From the NCBI GenBank assembly GCA_036389715.1, contig DASVWH010000159.1:1-19683 (forward strand): 19,683 nt of DNA, read 5' to 3'. The position numbers were made by a program, and so were the translations under genes. Positions 7,786-14,970 of this stretch are shown here, one piece after another; the stretch's first letter is position 1, and each line of letters opens with the position of its first letter. The notes beneath the pieces are model-generated. The model saw only the letters and a list, made by a program, of their open reading frames with translations. It did no database searches and had not been told where the DNA came from. Origin of the DNA: DASVWH01 sp036389715. Its GTDB lineage: Bacteria > Acidobacteriota > Blastocatellia > Pyrinomonadales > Pyrinomonadaceae.

Positions 7786-8769
7786 ATGCAGAATGCCACT
7801 CAGGTGAGCCGCGCGGGCGCTGGCAGCGGCGGCGTCGGGGCGCGGCTCGGGACGCTCGGCCCGACCTACGGCGCGCTCATCGCGCTGATTCTTCTGATCG
7901 TCGCCAATATCATCTTCACACGAAATTTCTGGGACGCGCGAACCTTCTGGACCATTCTCTTGCAGGTCTCGCCGACGATGCTCGTCGCCGTCGGGATGAC
8001 CTTCGTCATTGCGACCGGCGGGATAGACCTCTCTGTCGGCTCGGTGATGGCGGTCGCCGCCGCGATGGTGGCCATCAACCTCGAAGGCGGGATGCTCCCG
8101 GCCGTGGCGCTGGCACTGGCGGTTTCGGTCCTCATCGGCTCGCTCAACGGGACGCTGATCTCCGCCTTTCGCATCCAGCCGATCATCGTCACGCTCGCCG
8201 TCCTGATTGCCGGGCGCGGGCTGGCGCAGATTCCGAGCGGCGGCCGTCTGGTTGAGTTCAAGGGGCATTACCCGTCGTTTGAATCGCTCGGGACGGGCTA
8301 CATTGGGCCGATTCCGGTCCAGGTGCTGGTGATGATTCTGGTCGTCGCGGCGGCCGTCTTCGTGATGCGTGCGACCAGCTTCGGCCGTTATATCGTGGCG
8401 GTCGGCGGCAACGAGGCCGCGTCGCACCTGGCGGGCGTCAAGGTTCACCGGACGAGGATTGCGGTCTACGCTTTGAGCGGGCTGCTGGCGGGGATGGCCG
8501 GGCTGATCGAGTCTGCGCGCGGCGGCGCGAGCGACCCTTCCAACGTCGGCCTCAACATAGAGCTTGATGCCATCGCGGCGGTCGTTATCGGCGGGACGGC
8601 GCTGACGGGCGGGCGCGCAACCATCGTCGGGACGGTCATCGGCGCGCTGATGATGCAGGTCATCACGACCAGCTTCAACATGCTCGGCATAGAGTTCTCC
8701 TGGTCTTTAGTTCTCAAGGCGGCCATCATCATCGTCGCCGTCTACGTCCAGCGCCCGAAGGTGGCATAA
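7786..8769 (+). CDS. ytfT: Sugar ABC transporter permease, YtfT-like (BPD_transp_2 family)
   Basis: This is an inner-membrane permease subunit of the RbsC/YtfT type, with multiple hydrophobic helices throughout its 327 residues. The family-typical segment GMTFVIATGGIDLSVGS lies at 70-86. The cytoplasmic coupling loop that contacts the ATPase lies around 205-225 (VGGNEAASHLAGVKVHR), followed by the YALSGLLAG helix. ELDAIAAVVIGGTALTGGR near the C-terminus is also diagnostic. The first ~25 residues are a Gly/Ala-rich cytoplasmic tail. The start codon is 3 bases after the ATPase stop, and its SD (AGGAG, 7773-7777) lies inside the end of the ATPase gene, so translation is coupled. It pairs with the second permease at 8861, as YtfT pairs with YjfF. 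Confidence 0.93.
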   Translation: MQNATQVSRAGAGSGGVGARLGTLGPTYGALIALILLIVANIIFTRNFWDARTFWTILLQVSPTMLVAVGMTFVIATGGIDLSVGSVMAVAAAMVAINLEGGMLPAVALALAVSVLIGSLNGTLISAFRIQPIIVTLAVLIAGRGLAQIPSGGRLVEFKGHYPSFESLGTGYIGPIPVQVLVMILVVAAAVFVMRATSFGRYIVAVGGNEAASHLAGVKVHRTRIAVYALSGLLAGMAGLIESARGGASDPSNVGLNIELDAIAAVVIGGTALTGGRATIVGTVIGALMMQVITTSFNMLGIEFSWSLVLKAAIIIVAVYVQRPKVA

Positions 8770-8775
8770 GGGAAG

Positions 8776-8818
8776 ATTGATTCATTTACCGAGCAGTTCA
8801 ATGACTAAATGAATCAAT
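8776..8818 (+). repeat. 13-bp perfect inverted repeat between the two permease genes
   Basis: ATTGATTCATTTA (8776-8788) is exactly complementary to TAAATGAATCAAT (8806-8818), with a 17-nt loop. The stem is AT-rich in a GC-rich neighbourhood and starts 6 bases after the first permease stop. There is no T-tract, so it looks more like an mRNA-stabilising or processing hairpin than an intrinsic terminator, and it overlaps the tandem repeats that follow. Confidence 0.85.
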
Positions 8819-8842
8819 GAGTAAATGAGTAAATGAGTAAAT
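8803..8842 (+). repeat. Five 8-bp tandem repeats (GAGTAAAT type)
   Basis: Consecutive 8-bp units read GACTAAAT, GAATCAAT, GAGTAAAT, GAGTAAAT, GAGTAAAT: three perfect copies and two degenerate ones. They fill most of the 91-bp spacer in front of the second permease and end 18 bases before its start codon. The first two units form the right arm of the inverted repeat at 8776-8818. Copy number in such arrays can change by slippage, which would change the leader length but not any reading frame. Confidence 0.85.
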
Positions 8843-8860
8843 CTGATTCGGGGGAAAGCT

Positions 8861-9880
8861 ATGAGCCAGGCAGCGACGACCATTGACGAAGCGGGCTCTG
8901 TCCGGGGGCGCGTGGCCCGCGCCAAGTTCGCGTCATTCATTCAGCGGCAGGGAGCACTGATTGCGCTCATCATCGTCTGCCTCTTCGCCTCTCTGCGCTA
9001 CGGGACGTTTCTCGACGGCGGCAGCTTCCTGACCTGGGAGAACCTGGCAAACGTCGTCGCGCAGAACAGCATGGTCGGCCTGATCGCGGTCGGCATGACC
9101 TTCGTTATCCTGACGGGAGGGATAGACCTCTCTGTCGGCTCATTGATGGCAGTCGGCGGCGTGATTGCGGCGACGCTGGCCGGGAACAATTTCGCAGTCG
9201 TGCTGCTGGCGGCCGTCGGGGCGACGACGCTGCTCGGCCTAGTCAACGGGCTGGTCATCGCCAAGGTGCGGATTCAGCCCTTCATCGTGACGCTGGCGAT
9301 GATGATCGCGGCGCGCGGCATGGCGCTGCGGATGGCGCACGAAAAGCCCATCGAAATCAGCTCCATGTCGAGCGGCTTCGAGTGGGTCTGGCGCGGGACC
9401 ATCGGGCCGCTCCCGGTCCCGATAGTCATTCTCCTGCTGGCCTACCTTGCGGGCTGGATAATTCTCAATCACACGCGCTTCGGGCGTCACGTCTACTCGC
9501 TCGGCGACAACGAAGAGGCCGCGCGCCTGATGGGCTTAAATGTCAGGCGTGTGACGCTTGGCGTTTATGCGTTGAGCGGCGCGCTGGCCGGACTGGCGGG
9601 CGTGATTCTGGCGTCGCGGCTCAACTCTGGACAGCCGGTCGCGGGCGTCGGCTATGAGCTGGACGCCATCGCGGCGGTCGTCGTCGGCGGCACACTGCTG
9701 ACGGGTGGGCAGGGCGGTGTCGGCTCGACGCTGGTCGGCGTGCTGCTGCTCGGAGTGCTCTTCAATATCTTGAATAACGAGGGCGATTGGATAGGCTCTT
9801 ACTGGCAGGGCGTCCTGCGCGGCATCTTCCTACTGGCCGTCGTCGTTATCCAAAATCGTTTGAGTGCGAGGAAGCGATAG
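8861..9880 (+). CDS. yjfF: Sugar ABC transporter permease, YjfF-like (BPD_transp_2 family)
   Basis: This is the second inner-membrane permease of the importer. The cytoplasmic N-terminus of about 30 residues is followed by several hydrophobic helices. The family motif GMTFVILTGGIDLSVGS lies at 78-94, NTRFG-type loop residues appear as HTRFGRHVYSLGDNEEAARL, and ELDAIAAVVVGGTLLTGG lies near the C-terminus. These segments match recalled E. coli YjfF more closely than the upstream permease does, so the pair is probably a heterodimer rather than a recent duplication. The length of 339 residues is usual. The ATG at 8861 has a GGGGGAAAG ribosome site immediately upstream. The stop is 2 bases from the next gene, so the PhyH-family gene is co-transcribed with the transporter. 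Confidence 0.93.
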   Translation: MSQAATTIDEAGSVRGRVARAKFASFIQRQGALIALIIVCLFASLRYGTFLDGGSFLTWENLANVVAQNSMVGLIAVGMTFVILTGGIDLSVGSLMAVGGVIAATLAGNNFAVVLLAAVGATTLLGLVNGLVIAKVRIQPFIVTLAMMIAARGMALRMAHEKPIEISSMSSGFEWVWRGTIGPLPVPIVILLLAYLAGWIILNHTRFGRHVYSLGDNEEAARLMGLNVRRVTLGVYALSGALAGLAGVILASRLNSGQPVAGVGYELDAIAAVVVGGTLLTGGQGGVGSTLVGVLLLGVLFNILNNEGDWIGSYWQGVLRGIFLLAVVVIQNRLSARKR

Positions 9881-9882
9881 TC

Positions 9883-10695
9883 ATGCAACCGATGAACAAG
9901 GGGCGCTACACTCAGGCCGAGCTTGAAGCGTTGACGCAGCAGGTGCTGACGGAGGGCTACTGTGTTTTGCCGGAGCTTTTCTCGAAAGAGATTCTCCGGC
10001 GATGGAACGAGGCTTTCACTCCGCTCCTGGAAGCGCACATCGCGCGCGAGGGGCATCTACAGAACAGGGGGCCGGGCCGCTACTACGTCACGCTGCCCTT
10101 CACAGAGCCTTTCGCCGAGCCCGCCTGCTATGAGAACGAGGACGTGCTGGCGATTGTCGCCGGGCTGGTCGGCGAGGACCCTGTGATGCCGCAGCTTGCC
10201 ACGGACACGCCGCTCAAAGGCTCCGACTACCAGGAGATTCACAGGGACGCGCCTCCGCTCTTTCCCGAAACGGGAGAGGAAACGCCGCCCTTCCAACTGG
10301 CCGTCAATTTCCCGCTCGTCGAGGTGACGACCGAGAACGGCCCGTTCGAGATGGCCCCGCGCACGCACCTGGTCTCGAAGGCAGAGGGCCTGCGCCGTAT
10401 CGAAGCGGGCGAAGTCAAGCTGGAGCCAATCACCATGCGGCTCGGCGACGTGATGATCCGCGACGTGCGCAGCCTTCATCGCGGGACGCCGAACTTGACC
10501 GGCACGCCGCGCCCGATGGTCGTCATCGGCTACAGCCGCCGCTGGCTCTTCCGCCCGGAGGTCTCCATCCGCGTGCCGCGCGCGGCCTTAGCCACGCTCT
10601 CGGAACGCGCCCGCCGCCTGCTGCGCTTCAACCCCCTCGTTGATTCGCTCGACGATCAACCCGACACGGAGGTCTACCAGGCATACGCTTACTGA
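9883..10695 (+). CDS. Phytanoyl-CoA dioxygenase (PhyH) family Fe(II)/2-oxoglutarate oxygenase
   Basis: This is a probable cytoplasmic non-haem iron oxygenase of the PhyH superfamily, 270 residues. The facial triad is visible: H120 and D122 in EIHRDAPP and H199 in SLHRGTPN, with R210 a candidate 2-oxoglutarate-binding Arg. The start at 9883 is preferred because GAGGAAG (9868-9874) sits 8 bases upstream; a frame reaching back to 9787 only overlaps the permease. It is 2 bases after the permease stop, and its stop is 52 bases before the DUF4380 start, so it belongs to the sugar operon. PhyH-family proteins hydroxylate many kinds of small molecules, and the substrate cannot be read from sequence. 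A role in modifying or opening an unusual sugar or aglycone is only an inference from context. Confidence 0.85.
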   Translation: MQPMNKGRYTQAELEALTQQVLTEGYCVLPELFSKEILRRWNEAFTPLLEAHIAREGHLQNRGPGRYYVTLPFTEPFAEPACYENEDVLAIVAGLVGEDPVMPQLATDTPLKGSDYQEIHRDAPPLFPETGEETPPFQLAVNFPLVEVTTENGPFEMAPRTHLVSKAEGLRRIEAGEVKLEPITMRLGDVMIRDVRSLHRGTPNLTGTPRPMVVIGYSRRWLFRPEVSIRVPRAALATLSERARRLLRFNPLVDSLDDQPDTEVYQAYAY

Positions 10696-10747
10696 GCGAG
10701 TGCCTGCGCCGCCGACAACTTTTGAGCCCCTGAGGAGAGCGCCGCGA

Positions 10748-11653
10748 GTGCAGAAGGTCAATTATCTGGGCCAGCCCAACTGTTACAGTCTGACCAACGG
10801 GACTGTCGAAGTCGTCGTCACGACCGACATCGGCCCGCGCATCATTCGCTACGGCTTTCCCGGCCAAGAGAATATCCTCGGCGAAGTCCCCGCAGACGTT
10901 ATCACGACTGAGCTGGGGGATTGGAAGCCTTGGGGCGGCCACCGGCTCTGGACTGCCCCGGAAGCCAACCCGCGCAGCTATTCGCCCGATAACTTCCCAG
11001 TCGAGCATCATGCGGAAGACGAACGCTCCATCCGGCTGGTCCAGGCGGTCGAGCCGCGCACAGGGATTCAAAAGGAGATGACCGTCCGGCTTGAGCCCTC
11101 GGGCTCAAGCCTGCGTATTCATCACAGGATTATCAATCGCAATCTCTGGAGCATAGAGGTCGCGCCCTGGGCGCTGACGATCATGAACGGCGGCGGGGTG
11201 GCCATCTTTCCGCAGGAACCCTATCGCTCCTGGGACGAATATCTCCTCCCGGCCCGCCCGCTGGTCCTCTGGCACTACACGGATTTGAGCGACCCGCGTT
11301 GGACCATCGGGAAAAGATATATTCAGCTCAGGACGGACCAGCAGAGGGCCCACCCGCAAAAGGCCGGGCTCATGAACAAGCAGGGATGGGCCGCCTATCA
11401 TCGCGGCACGACCCTCTTCGTCAAGCGATTTTCTTACCGCGAAGGCGCGGCCTATCCTGACTACGGCAGCAACAACGAGACCTACACCGCGGGCTCATTC
11501 ATCGAGATAGAATCGCTCGGGCCGATAGAGAAACTCGAACCCGGCATGGCCGCCGAGCATCTTGAGCACTGGACTCTCTACAGGGATGTCGAGTTGGACG
11601 GGAGCGAGGAATCAATCGAACGGCAGGTGGAGAGCAGGAACGCGCCAGGCTGA
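10748..11653 (+). CDS. DUF4380-like protein (galactose-mutarotase-like fold expected)
   Basis: This 301-residue protein resembles the DUF4380 group, which I recall as related to the aldose-1-epimerase / galactose mutarotase beta-sandwich superfamily. Supporting features are TTDIGPRIIRYGFPGQENIL (25-44), GGHRLWTAPE (63-72), a histidine pair with basic residue LRIHHRIINRN (122-132), and an acidic C-terminal portion with TAGSFIEIESLGP. I chose the GTG at 10748 because TGAGGAGAG at 10731-10739 sits 8 bases upstream; an in-frame GTG at 10700 and an open frame back to 10640 have weaker support. It closes the operon. No classical galM is present, so it could interconvert sugar anomers or ring forms for GalK, but this is inference. 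No signal peptide is seen, so it should be cytoplasmic. Confidence 0.75.
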   Translation: MQKVNYLGQPNCYSLTNGTVEVVVTTDIGPRIIRYGFPGQENILGEVPADVITTELGDWKPWGGHRLWTAPEANPRSYSPDNFPVEHHAEDERSIRLVQAVEPRTGIQKEMTVRLEPSGSSLRIHHRIINRNLWSIEVAPWALTIMNGGGVAIFPQEPYRSWDEYLLPARPLVLWHYTDLSDPRWTIGKRYIQLRTDQQRAHPQKAGLMNKQGWAAYHRGTTLFVKRFSYREGAAYPDYGSNNETYTAGSFIEIESLGPIEKLEPGMAAEHLEHWTLYRDVELDGSEESIERQVESRNAPG

Positions 11654-11766
11654 AGACGGCGCGAGTTGGAGACCCGACCGGGGAAGAGTAAGGACGCATT
11701 AACTTGCCGCCGCGCCTGCACTCTCTTCCCGACGCCCTTCACGCTCGCGCGTTCCCGCTCGCTCTT

Positions 11767-11940
11767 CTACTCCGAATTAGGGCTCCTCTCTTGCTTGATC
11801 TCTTCGCTGTCAGGATTTTCAGCCCCTGGCGTGAGAGAGCCCGTCGGAGTTACGTCTTCGAGTTTCTCCGTCGGGCTTTTCTTGACCTCCGGTTTCCGTT
11901 CGTCCTCAGCCGCTCTGCCCTGTCCTTCGTTCTGAACCAT
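11767..11940 (-). CDS. Small acidic hydrophilic protein (57 aa, unknown)
   Basis: The - strand reads 57 codons from ATG 11940 to TAG 11767. An excellent ribosome site, AAAGGAGA, lies 7 bases upstream of the start. The protein is rich in Glu, Lys, Pro, Thr and Ser (for example ERKPEVKKSPTEKLEDV and PGAENPDSEEIKQERS), has no hydrophobic stretch and no Cys, and is likely disordered. The start is 47 bases after the stop of the small membrane protein on the same strand, so the two may be one transcript. I do not recognise the family. It converges with the end of the sugar operon. Its reality rests on the SD site and placement; a translated antisense frame is the alternative. Confidence 0.55.
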   Translation of the reverse strand: MVQNEGQGRAAEDERKPEVKKSPTEKLEDVTPTGSLTPGAENPDSEEIKQERSPNSE

Positions 11941-11987
11941 AACAAATCTCCTTTACACCCGCTTGAGTCTTTAATAGCCTGCTTTAG

Positions 11988-12212
11988 TTACGGAAGGCGC
12001 TCGCCAAAAACGGTTGCGTCTACGGCGATGGCCCCCGCGATAATCAGAATGCCGATCAGCATTATTACTTCGCCTCCGACGATTAAGCCAATCCCCGGCA
12101 GGGCCACGCTGGTGCGCGAGAGCATCAGCAGCAGCCCGCTAAAAGAGATCAGAGTGCCGATAAAGCCGAGGGCCGAGAAGACTCCGCGCCAGACATTTCG
12201 CCCTTTACGCAT
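11988..12212 (-). CDS. Small two-helix membrane protein (74 aa, unknown)
   Basis: The - strand encodes a short basic N-terminus (MRKGRNVWRG) followed by two hydrophobic helices, at about residues 11-31 and 38-66, with a short turn (SRTSVALPG) between them, and a charged end (FGERLP). This fits an inner-membrane hairpin protein. ATG 12212 is preferred because AGGTGA lies 5 bases upstream; an in-frame GTG at 12221 would add three residues. No family is recognised and no catalytic residue is visible. The 57-aa acidic protein follows 47 bases downstream on the same strand. Many such small proteins in bacteria are envelope-stress or growth-phase proteins, but nothing here shows which. Confidence 0.7.
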   Translation of the reverse strand: MRKGRNVWRGVFSALGFIGTLISFSGLLLMLSRTSVALPGIGLIVGGEVIMLIGILIIAGAIAVDATVFGERLP

Positions 12213-12256
12213 CCGGTTCACCTGCCTTTCCGGTAATCGCCGATTCCGTCTCTCTC

Positions 12257-12262
12257 ATTCTA
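12257..12262 (-). promoter_or_regulatory. Possible -10 element for the small-protein pair
   Basis: On the - strand the hexamer TAGAAT (one mismatch from TATAAT) is preceded by CTG and lies about 45 bases before the start at 12212. A TTGTAG lies 19 bases further upstream as a poor -35. This is suggestive only. Confidence 0.25.
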
Positions 12263-12390
12263 CAGCAGAACTGCGGGGCAGCTACAAGAGCAGCCCGGCC
12301 CGGGGTCCGTGTAGAGGACAGCGGACGCCGCGTCTGCAAATCCGTGCCTGCGCGCAATTCGCTCAGTGTGCTGTCCGGTAAATGTGAAGG

Positions 12391-12399
12391 TGATACAAT
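12391..12399 (+). promoter_or_regulatory. Possible extended -10 promoter for the saccharopine-dehydrogenase-like gene
   Basis: TGATACAAT fits an extended -10 (TG-N-TACAAT), about 105 bases before the start at 12504. The -35 region at 17-bp spacing is poor (CTGTCC), which extended -10 promoters tolerate. The intergenic stretch 12222-12503 holds no other gene that I trust. Confidence 0.3.
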
Positions 12400-12503
12400 C
12401 CAACGCGCCTGAAACGAGGGGGAGATGACGCAGCGGCCCCCGACATTGACCGGACACCGGGCGGGCGCTGGGCGGGCATTGAGAGGGGCGGAAGGACTGA
12501 TTG

Positions 12504-13559
12504 ATGAGCGCGGGCTTTCTCCTTTACGGGGCTAACGGCTACACCGGAAATCTGATCGCCCGCCAGGCCGTCGAGCGCGGCTTGAGGCCCATCCTTGCCG
12601 GGCGCGACAGGGCCGGGGTCGAGGGGCTGGCTAAGGAGCTTGGCCTGGAGTCTCGCATCTTTGCCCTGGACGATGCTCCCCTGATAGCGGCGGCGTTGCA
12701 GGGAATGGCCGTCTTGCTCCACTGCGCCGGGCCGTTCTCGCGCACTTCCAAACCCCTGGCCGACGCCTGTCTCAGAACGCAGACTCATTACCTGGACATC
12801 ACGGGCGAGGCGCAGGTCTTTGAAGCCCTCGCGGCCCGTGACGGTGAAGCCGCGGACGCTGGCGTGATGCTGCTGCCCGGCGTCGGCTTCGACGTTGTGC
12901 CGTCAGACTGCCTGGCCGCGCATCTCAAGGCCAGACTCCCTTCGGCGACTAAGCTCGTGCTCGGCATTCACGGCCTCGGCAGGCTTTCCAGGGGAACTGC
13001 GACGACGATGGTCGAGAATCTCAACCGCGGCGGGCTCGTCCGGCAGGGCGGCCGCCTGACGCCCGTTCCGGCGGCCTGGAAAACCCGCGCCATAGATTTC
13101 GGGCGCGGCCCCGTTAAGGCGACGACCATTCCCTGGGGCGATGTCGCCACGGCCTTTTACAGCACCGGGATTCCGAACATAGAGGTCTACGCCGCAGTTC
13201 CCGGCGCGATGCGTTGGGGAATGCGCCTGAGCCGCTATTTCGGATGGGCGCTGGGCAAGCCCGCCGTCCAGGACTTTCTCAAGCGACGAATCAAGGCGCA
13301 GCCCCCCGGCCCGAACGAGACGGAGAGGCGGCGCGGCTCAACCTCCGTCTGGGGAGAGGTGACGGATGATTCCGGCCAGCGCAGGGTCTCGCGCCTGAGA
13401 GGCCCTGAGGGCTACGCGCTGACGGTCCTCTCCGCGCTGGCCATCGTCGAGCGAGTGCTGGCCGGGAAAGCACGTCCGGGCTTTCAGACTCCGGCCAGGG
13501 CCTACGGCCCGGACTTGATTCTGGAGATCGAAGGCGTCGCGCGCGAAGACCTGGACTAA
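12504..13559 (+). CDS. Saccharopine dehydrogenase-like NAD(P)-binding oxidoreductase
   Basis: This is a cytoplasmic oxidoreductase of the saccharopine-dehydrogenase-like / trans-acting enoyl reductase group (351 residues). It opens with a Rossmann dinucleotide loop, LLYGANGYTGNLIA, with Gly residues at GxxGxxG spacing. AGRDRAGVEGLA follows as the second-strand segment, where the Arg suggests NADP. HCAGPFSRTSKPLADACL and HYLDITGE are typical of this group. LLPGVGFDVVPSDCLA and the later catalytic-domain stretch agree. The start is ATG 12504, 7 bases after GAAGGA; a TTG directly before it is less likely. Substrate is unknown: such proteins are mostly uncharacterised, with lipid or amino-acid roles in a few cases. 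It seems to have its own promoter region and is followed by a short unrecognised gene. Confidence 0.88.
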   Translation: MSAGFLLYGANGYTGNLIARQAVERGLRPILAGRDRAGVEGLAKELGLESRIFALDDAPLIAAALQGMAVLLHCAGPFSRTSKPLADACLRTQTHYLDITGEAQVFEALAARDGEAADAGVMLLPGVGFDVVPSDCLAAHLKARLPSATKLVLGIHGLGRLSRGTATTMVENLNRGGLVRQGGRLTPVPAAWKTRAIDFGRGPVKATTIPWGDVATAFYSTGIPNIEVYAAVPGAMRWGMRLSRYFGWALGKPAVQDFLKRRIKAQPPGPNETERRRGSTSVWGEVTDDSGQRRVSRLRGPEGYALTVLSALAIVERVLAGKARPGFQTPARAYGPDLILEIEGVAREDLD

Positions 13560-13617
13560 GCGGGGCTTGAAGCCAGGCTCCGGCCCTCCGGGAGAGGATT
13601 TTCAGGACGAAGCTGTG

Positions 13618-13950
13618 ATGATGGAAGCTGCGAGGTCTGCTATTTCGGCGCAGGAGTTCGAGCGGCTCTGCGAGGATATTTATGCTGATCGCTGGCAGGT
13701 CTACCCGCTCATCCCGAGCGCGAGCCGGAGCGATGCCCTGAAGTGGATGCTGCTGGGCTGCCTGGTCAATCTTTTGAGCGTGCCTCAGCTCGAAGCTCCG
13801 CACGTCCGTCACGGCCGGAGCGCGGACCCTTACGGCGATGCTATCTGCGAATTAATGAAGGGTCGCGCGAGCCCCGTCTTTGACCCGCGAGCCTATCTTG
13901 TGGAATTATCGCGAAGAGCGGAGGCCGAAGGACGCGGGCTGAACGGGTGA
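13618..13950 (+). CDS. Hypothetical protein (about 110 aa)
   Basis: An open frame of 110 codons from ATG 13618, 58 bases after the oxidoreductase stop. AGGA at 13604-13607 is a modest ribosome site; GTG 13615 or ATG 13621 are close alternatives, and the frame is open from a TTG at 13567. The protein is mixed alpha-helical in character (SAQEFERLCEDIYADRW, KWMLLGCLVNLLSVP), has no signal peptide and no cysteine motif, and ends in an Arg/Glu/Gly tail. I do not recognise a domain. Codon composition looks like its neighbours. It could be co-transcribed with the oxidoreductase. Confidence 0.6.
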   Translation: MMEAARSAISAQEFERLCEDIYADRWQVYPLIPSASRSDALKWMLLGCLVNLLSVPQLEAPHVRHGRSADPYGDAICELMKGRASPVFDPRAYLVELSRRAEAEGRGLNG

Positions 13951-14133
13951 AAGTTACAGGAAATATGGGCGGGCGCGAAAGAGGTATCGGAAAAACTCTT
14001 AAAAGAGATTTCGCTAACACTTTCTCATCATCCCGGCTGGAGCTCGCTAAATCAGCGTGCGGATTTTTCGGGGCGTTTATGGTGACCGCGCGGGCAAGGG
14101 AAGAGAGGCGGAGGCTGTAAGGAGGCGACGGCG

Positions 14134-14832
14134 TTGATTGTCAGGCGCAAAGCCGCGGAGCGCGGCCACTTCAACTTTGGCTGGCTGAACACCTATCACA
14201 CCTTCTCGTTCGGGGATTACTACGACGAGCAGCACATGGGATTCCGCTCGCTGCGCGTCATCAACGAAGACCGCGTGCAACCCGGCCGCGGCTTTCCGAC
14301 GCACGGGCACAGGGACATGGAGATCATCTCTTACGTCCTGAACGGCGCTCTCGGGCACAAGGACAGCCTCGGCAATGGCTCCGTGATTCGTCCGGGCGAC
14401 CTCCAGCGCATGAGCGCCGGCACGGGCGTCCGCCACAGCGAATACAACAACTCGGCGGACGAGCCCGTCCACTTTCTGCAAATCTGGCTCATCCCGTCCG
14501 AGCAGGGAATAAAACCGAGTTATCAGCAGCAGACGTATAGCAATGAAGAGAAGCGCGGGCGCTTGCGCCTGATCGTCTCGCCGGACGGGAGCAAGGGCTC
14601 GGTCAGCGTTCATCAGGACGCCAGGCTGTACGCCGCGCTCGTCGAGCCGGGGCAGGAGATAAGTCATCAACTCGAACCCGCACGCCACGGCTGGCTGCAA
14701 GTGGCGCGCGGCGCAGTCGCGCTTAACGGTCAACCGCTCGAAGCGGGCGACGGGGCGGCCATCAGCCAGGAGACTTCACTGAGAATTGCCGCCGTCGAGC
14801 CATCCGAGATTCTCCTCTTTGATCTCGCTTAA
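14134..14832 (+). CDS. Pirin family protein (bicupin, YhhW-like)
   Basis: This is a cytoplasmic bicupin of the pirin family (232 residues, standard for the short bacterial type). The N-terminus RRKAAERGHFNFGWLNTYHT is typical. The four metal ligands of the first cupin are present at H57 and H59 (FPTHGHRDME), H101 and E103 (GVRHSEYNN), matching the positions reported for E. coli YhhW and human pirin. Family activities include quercetin 2,3-dioxygenase in vitro and redox-linked regulation; the physiological role here is unknown. The start is TTG 14134, with AAGGAGG (14119-14125) 8 bases upstream and no in-frame ATG in range. The 183-bp gap before it (13951-14133) holds only a short AT-rich palindrome (13996-14007) and no clear promoter. 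It is followed by a GC-rich hairpin at 14858-14888. Confidence 0.93.
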   Translation: MIVRRKAAERGHFNFGWLNTYHTFSFGDYYDEQHMGFRSLRVINEDRVQPGRGFPTHGHRDMEIISYVLNGALGHKDSLGNGSVIRPGDLQRMSAGTGVRHSEYNNSADEPVHFLQIWLIPSEQGIKPSYQQQTYSNEEKRGRLRLIVSPDGSKGSVSVHQDARLYAALVEPGQEISHQLEPARHGWLQVARGAVALNGQPLEAGDGAAISQETSLRIAAVEPSEILLFDLA

Positions 14833-14857
14833 GGCTGCAAATTCTCAACTGTGTGTG

Positions 14858-14888
14858 TCGGCCGCCGGGCGCGTGCTCCGGCGGCTGA
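14858..14888 (+). terminator. GC-rich hairpin after the pirin gene (possible terminator)
   Basis: GCCGCCGG (14861-14868) pairs perfectly with CCGGCGGC (14878-14885) around a 9-nt loop. Three more pairs, one of them G-T, extend the stem outward. It lies 26 bases after the pirin stop and before the PilZ-like gene. No T-run follows, so it may be a Rho-assisted or processing site, not a classical intrinsic terminator. Confidence 0.4.
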
Positions 14889-14970
14889 ACCTCACCAAAC
14901 CGTGTGCAGAGACGATTGCGTGCAGCGATAACCCCGGCATCGGCTGCGCCAGTCCTGAGAGAACATTGTA

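Noticed and set aside
8776..8842. CRISPR-like array
   Set aside because: 8-bp units are contiguous with no spacers and there are no cas genes; it is a simple tandem repeat.
11704..12381. 225-codon + strand frame across the small-protein region
   Set aside because: It covers two - strand frames with good ribosome sites and, in one case, clear membrane helices; the + product is Ser/Arg/Pro-rich without motifs.
12425..12535. 36-codon frame with a GAGGGGGAG ribosome-like site before the saccharopine-dehydrogenase-like gene
   Set aside because: It overlaps the real gene start, has no conserved features, and the purine run may be chance in GC-rich DNA; a leader peptide cannot be supported.
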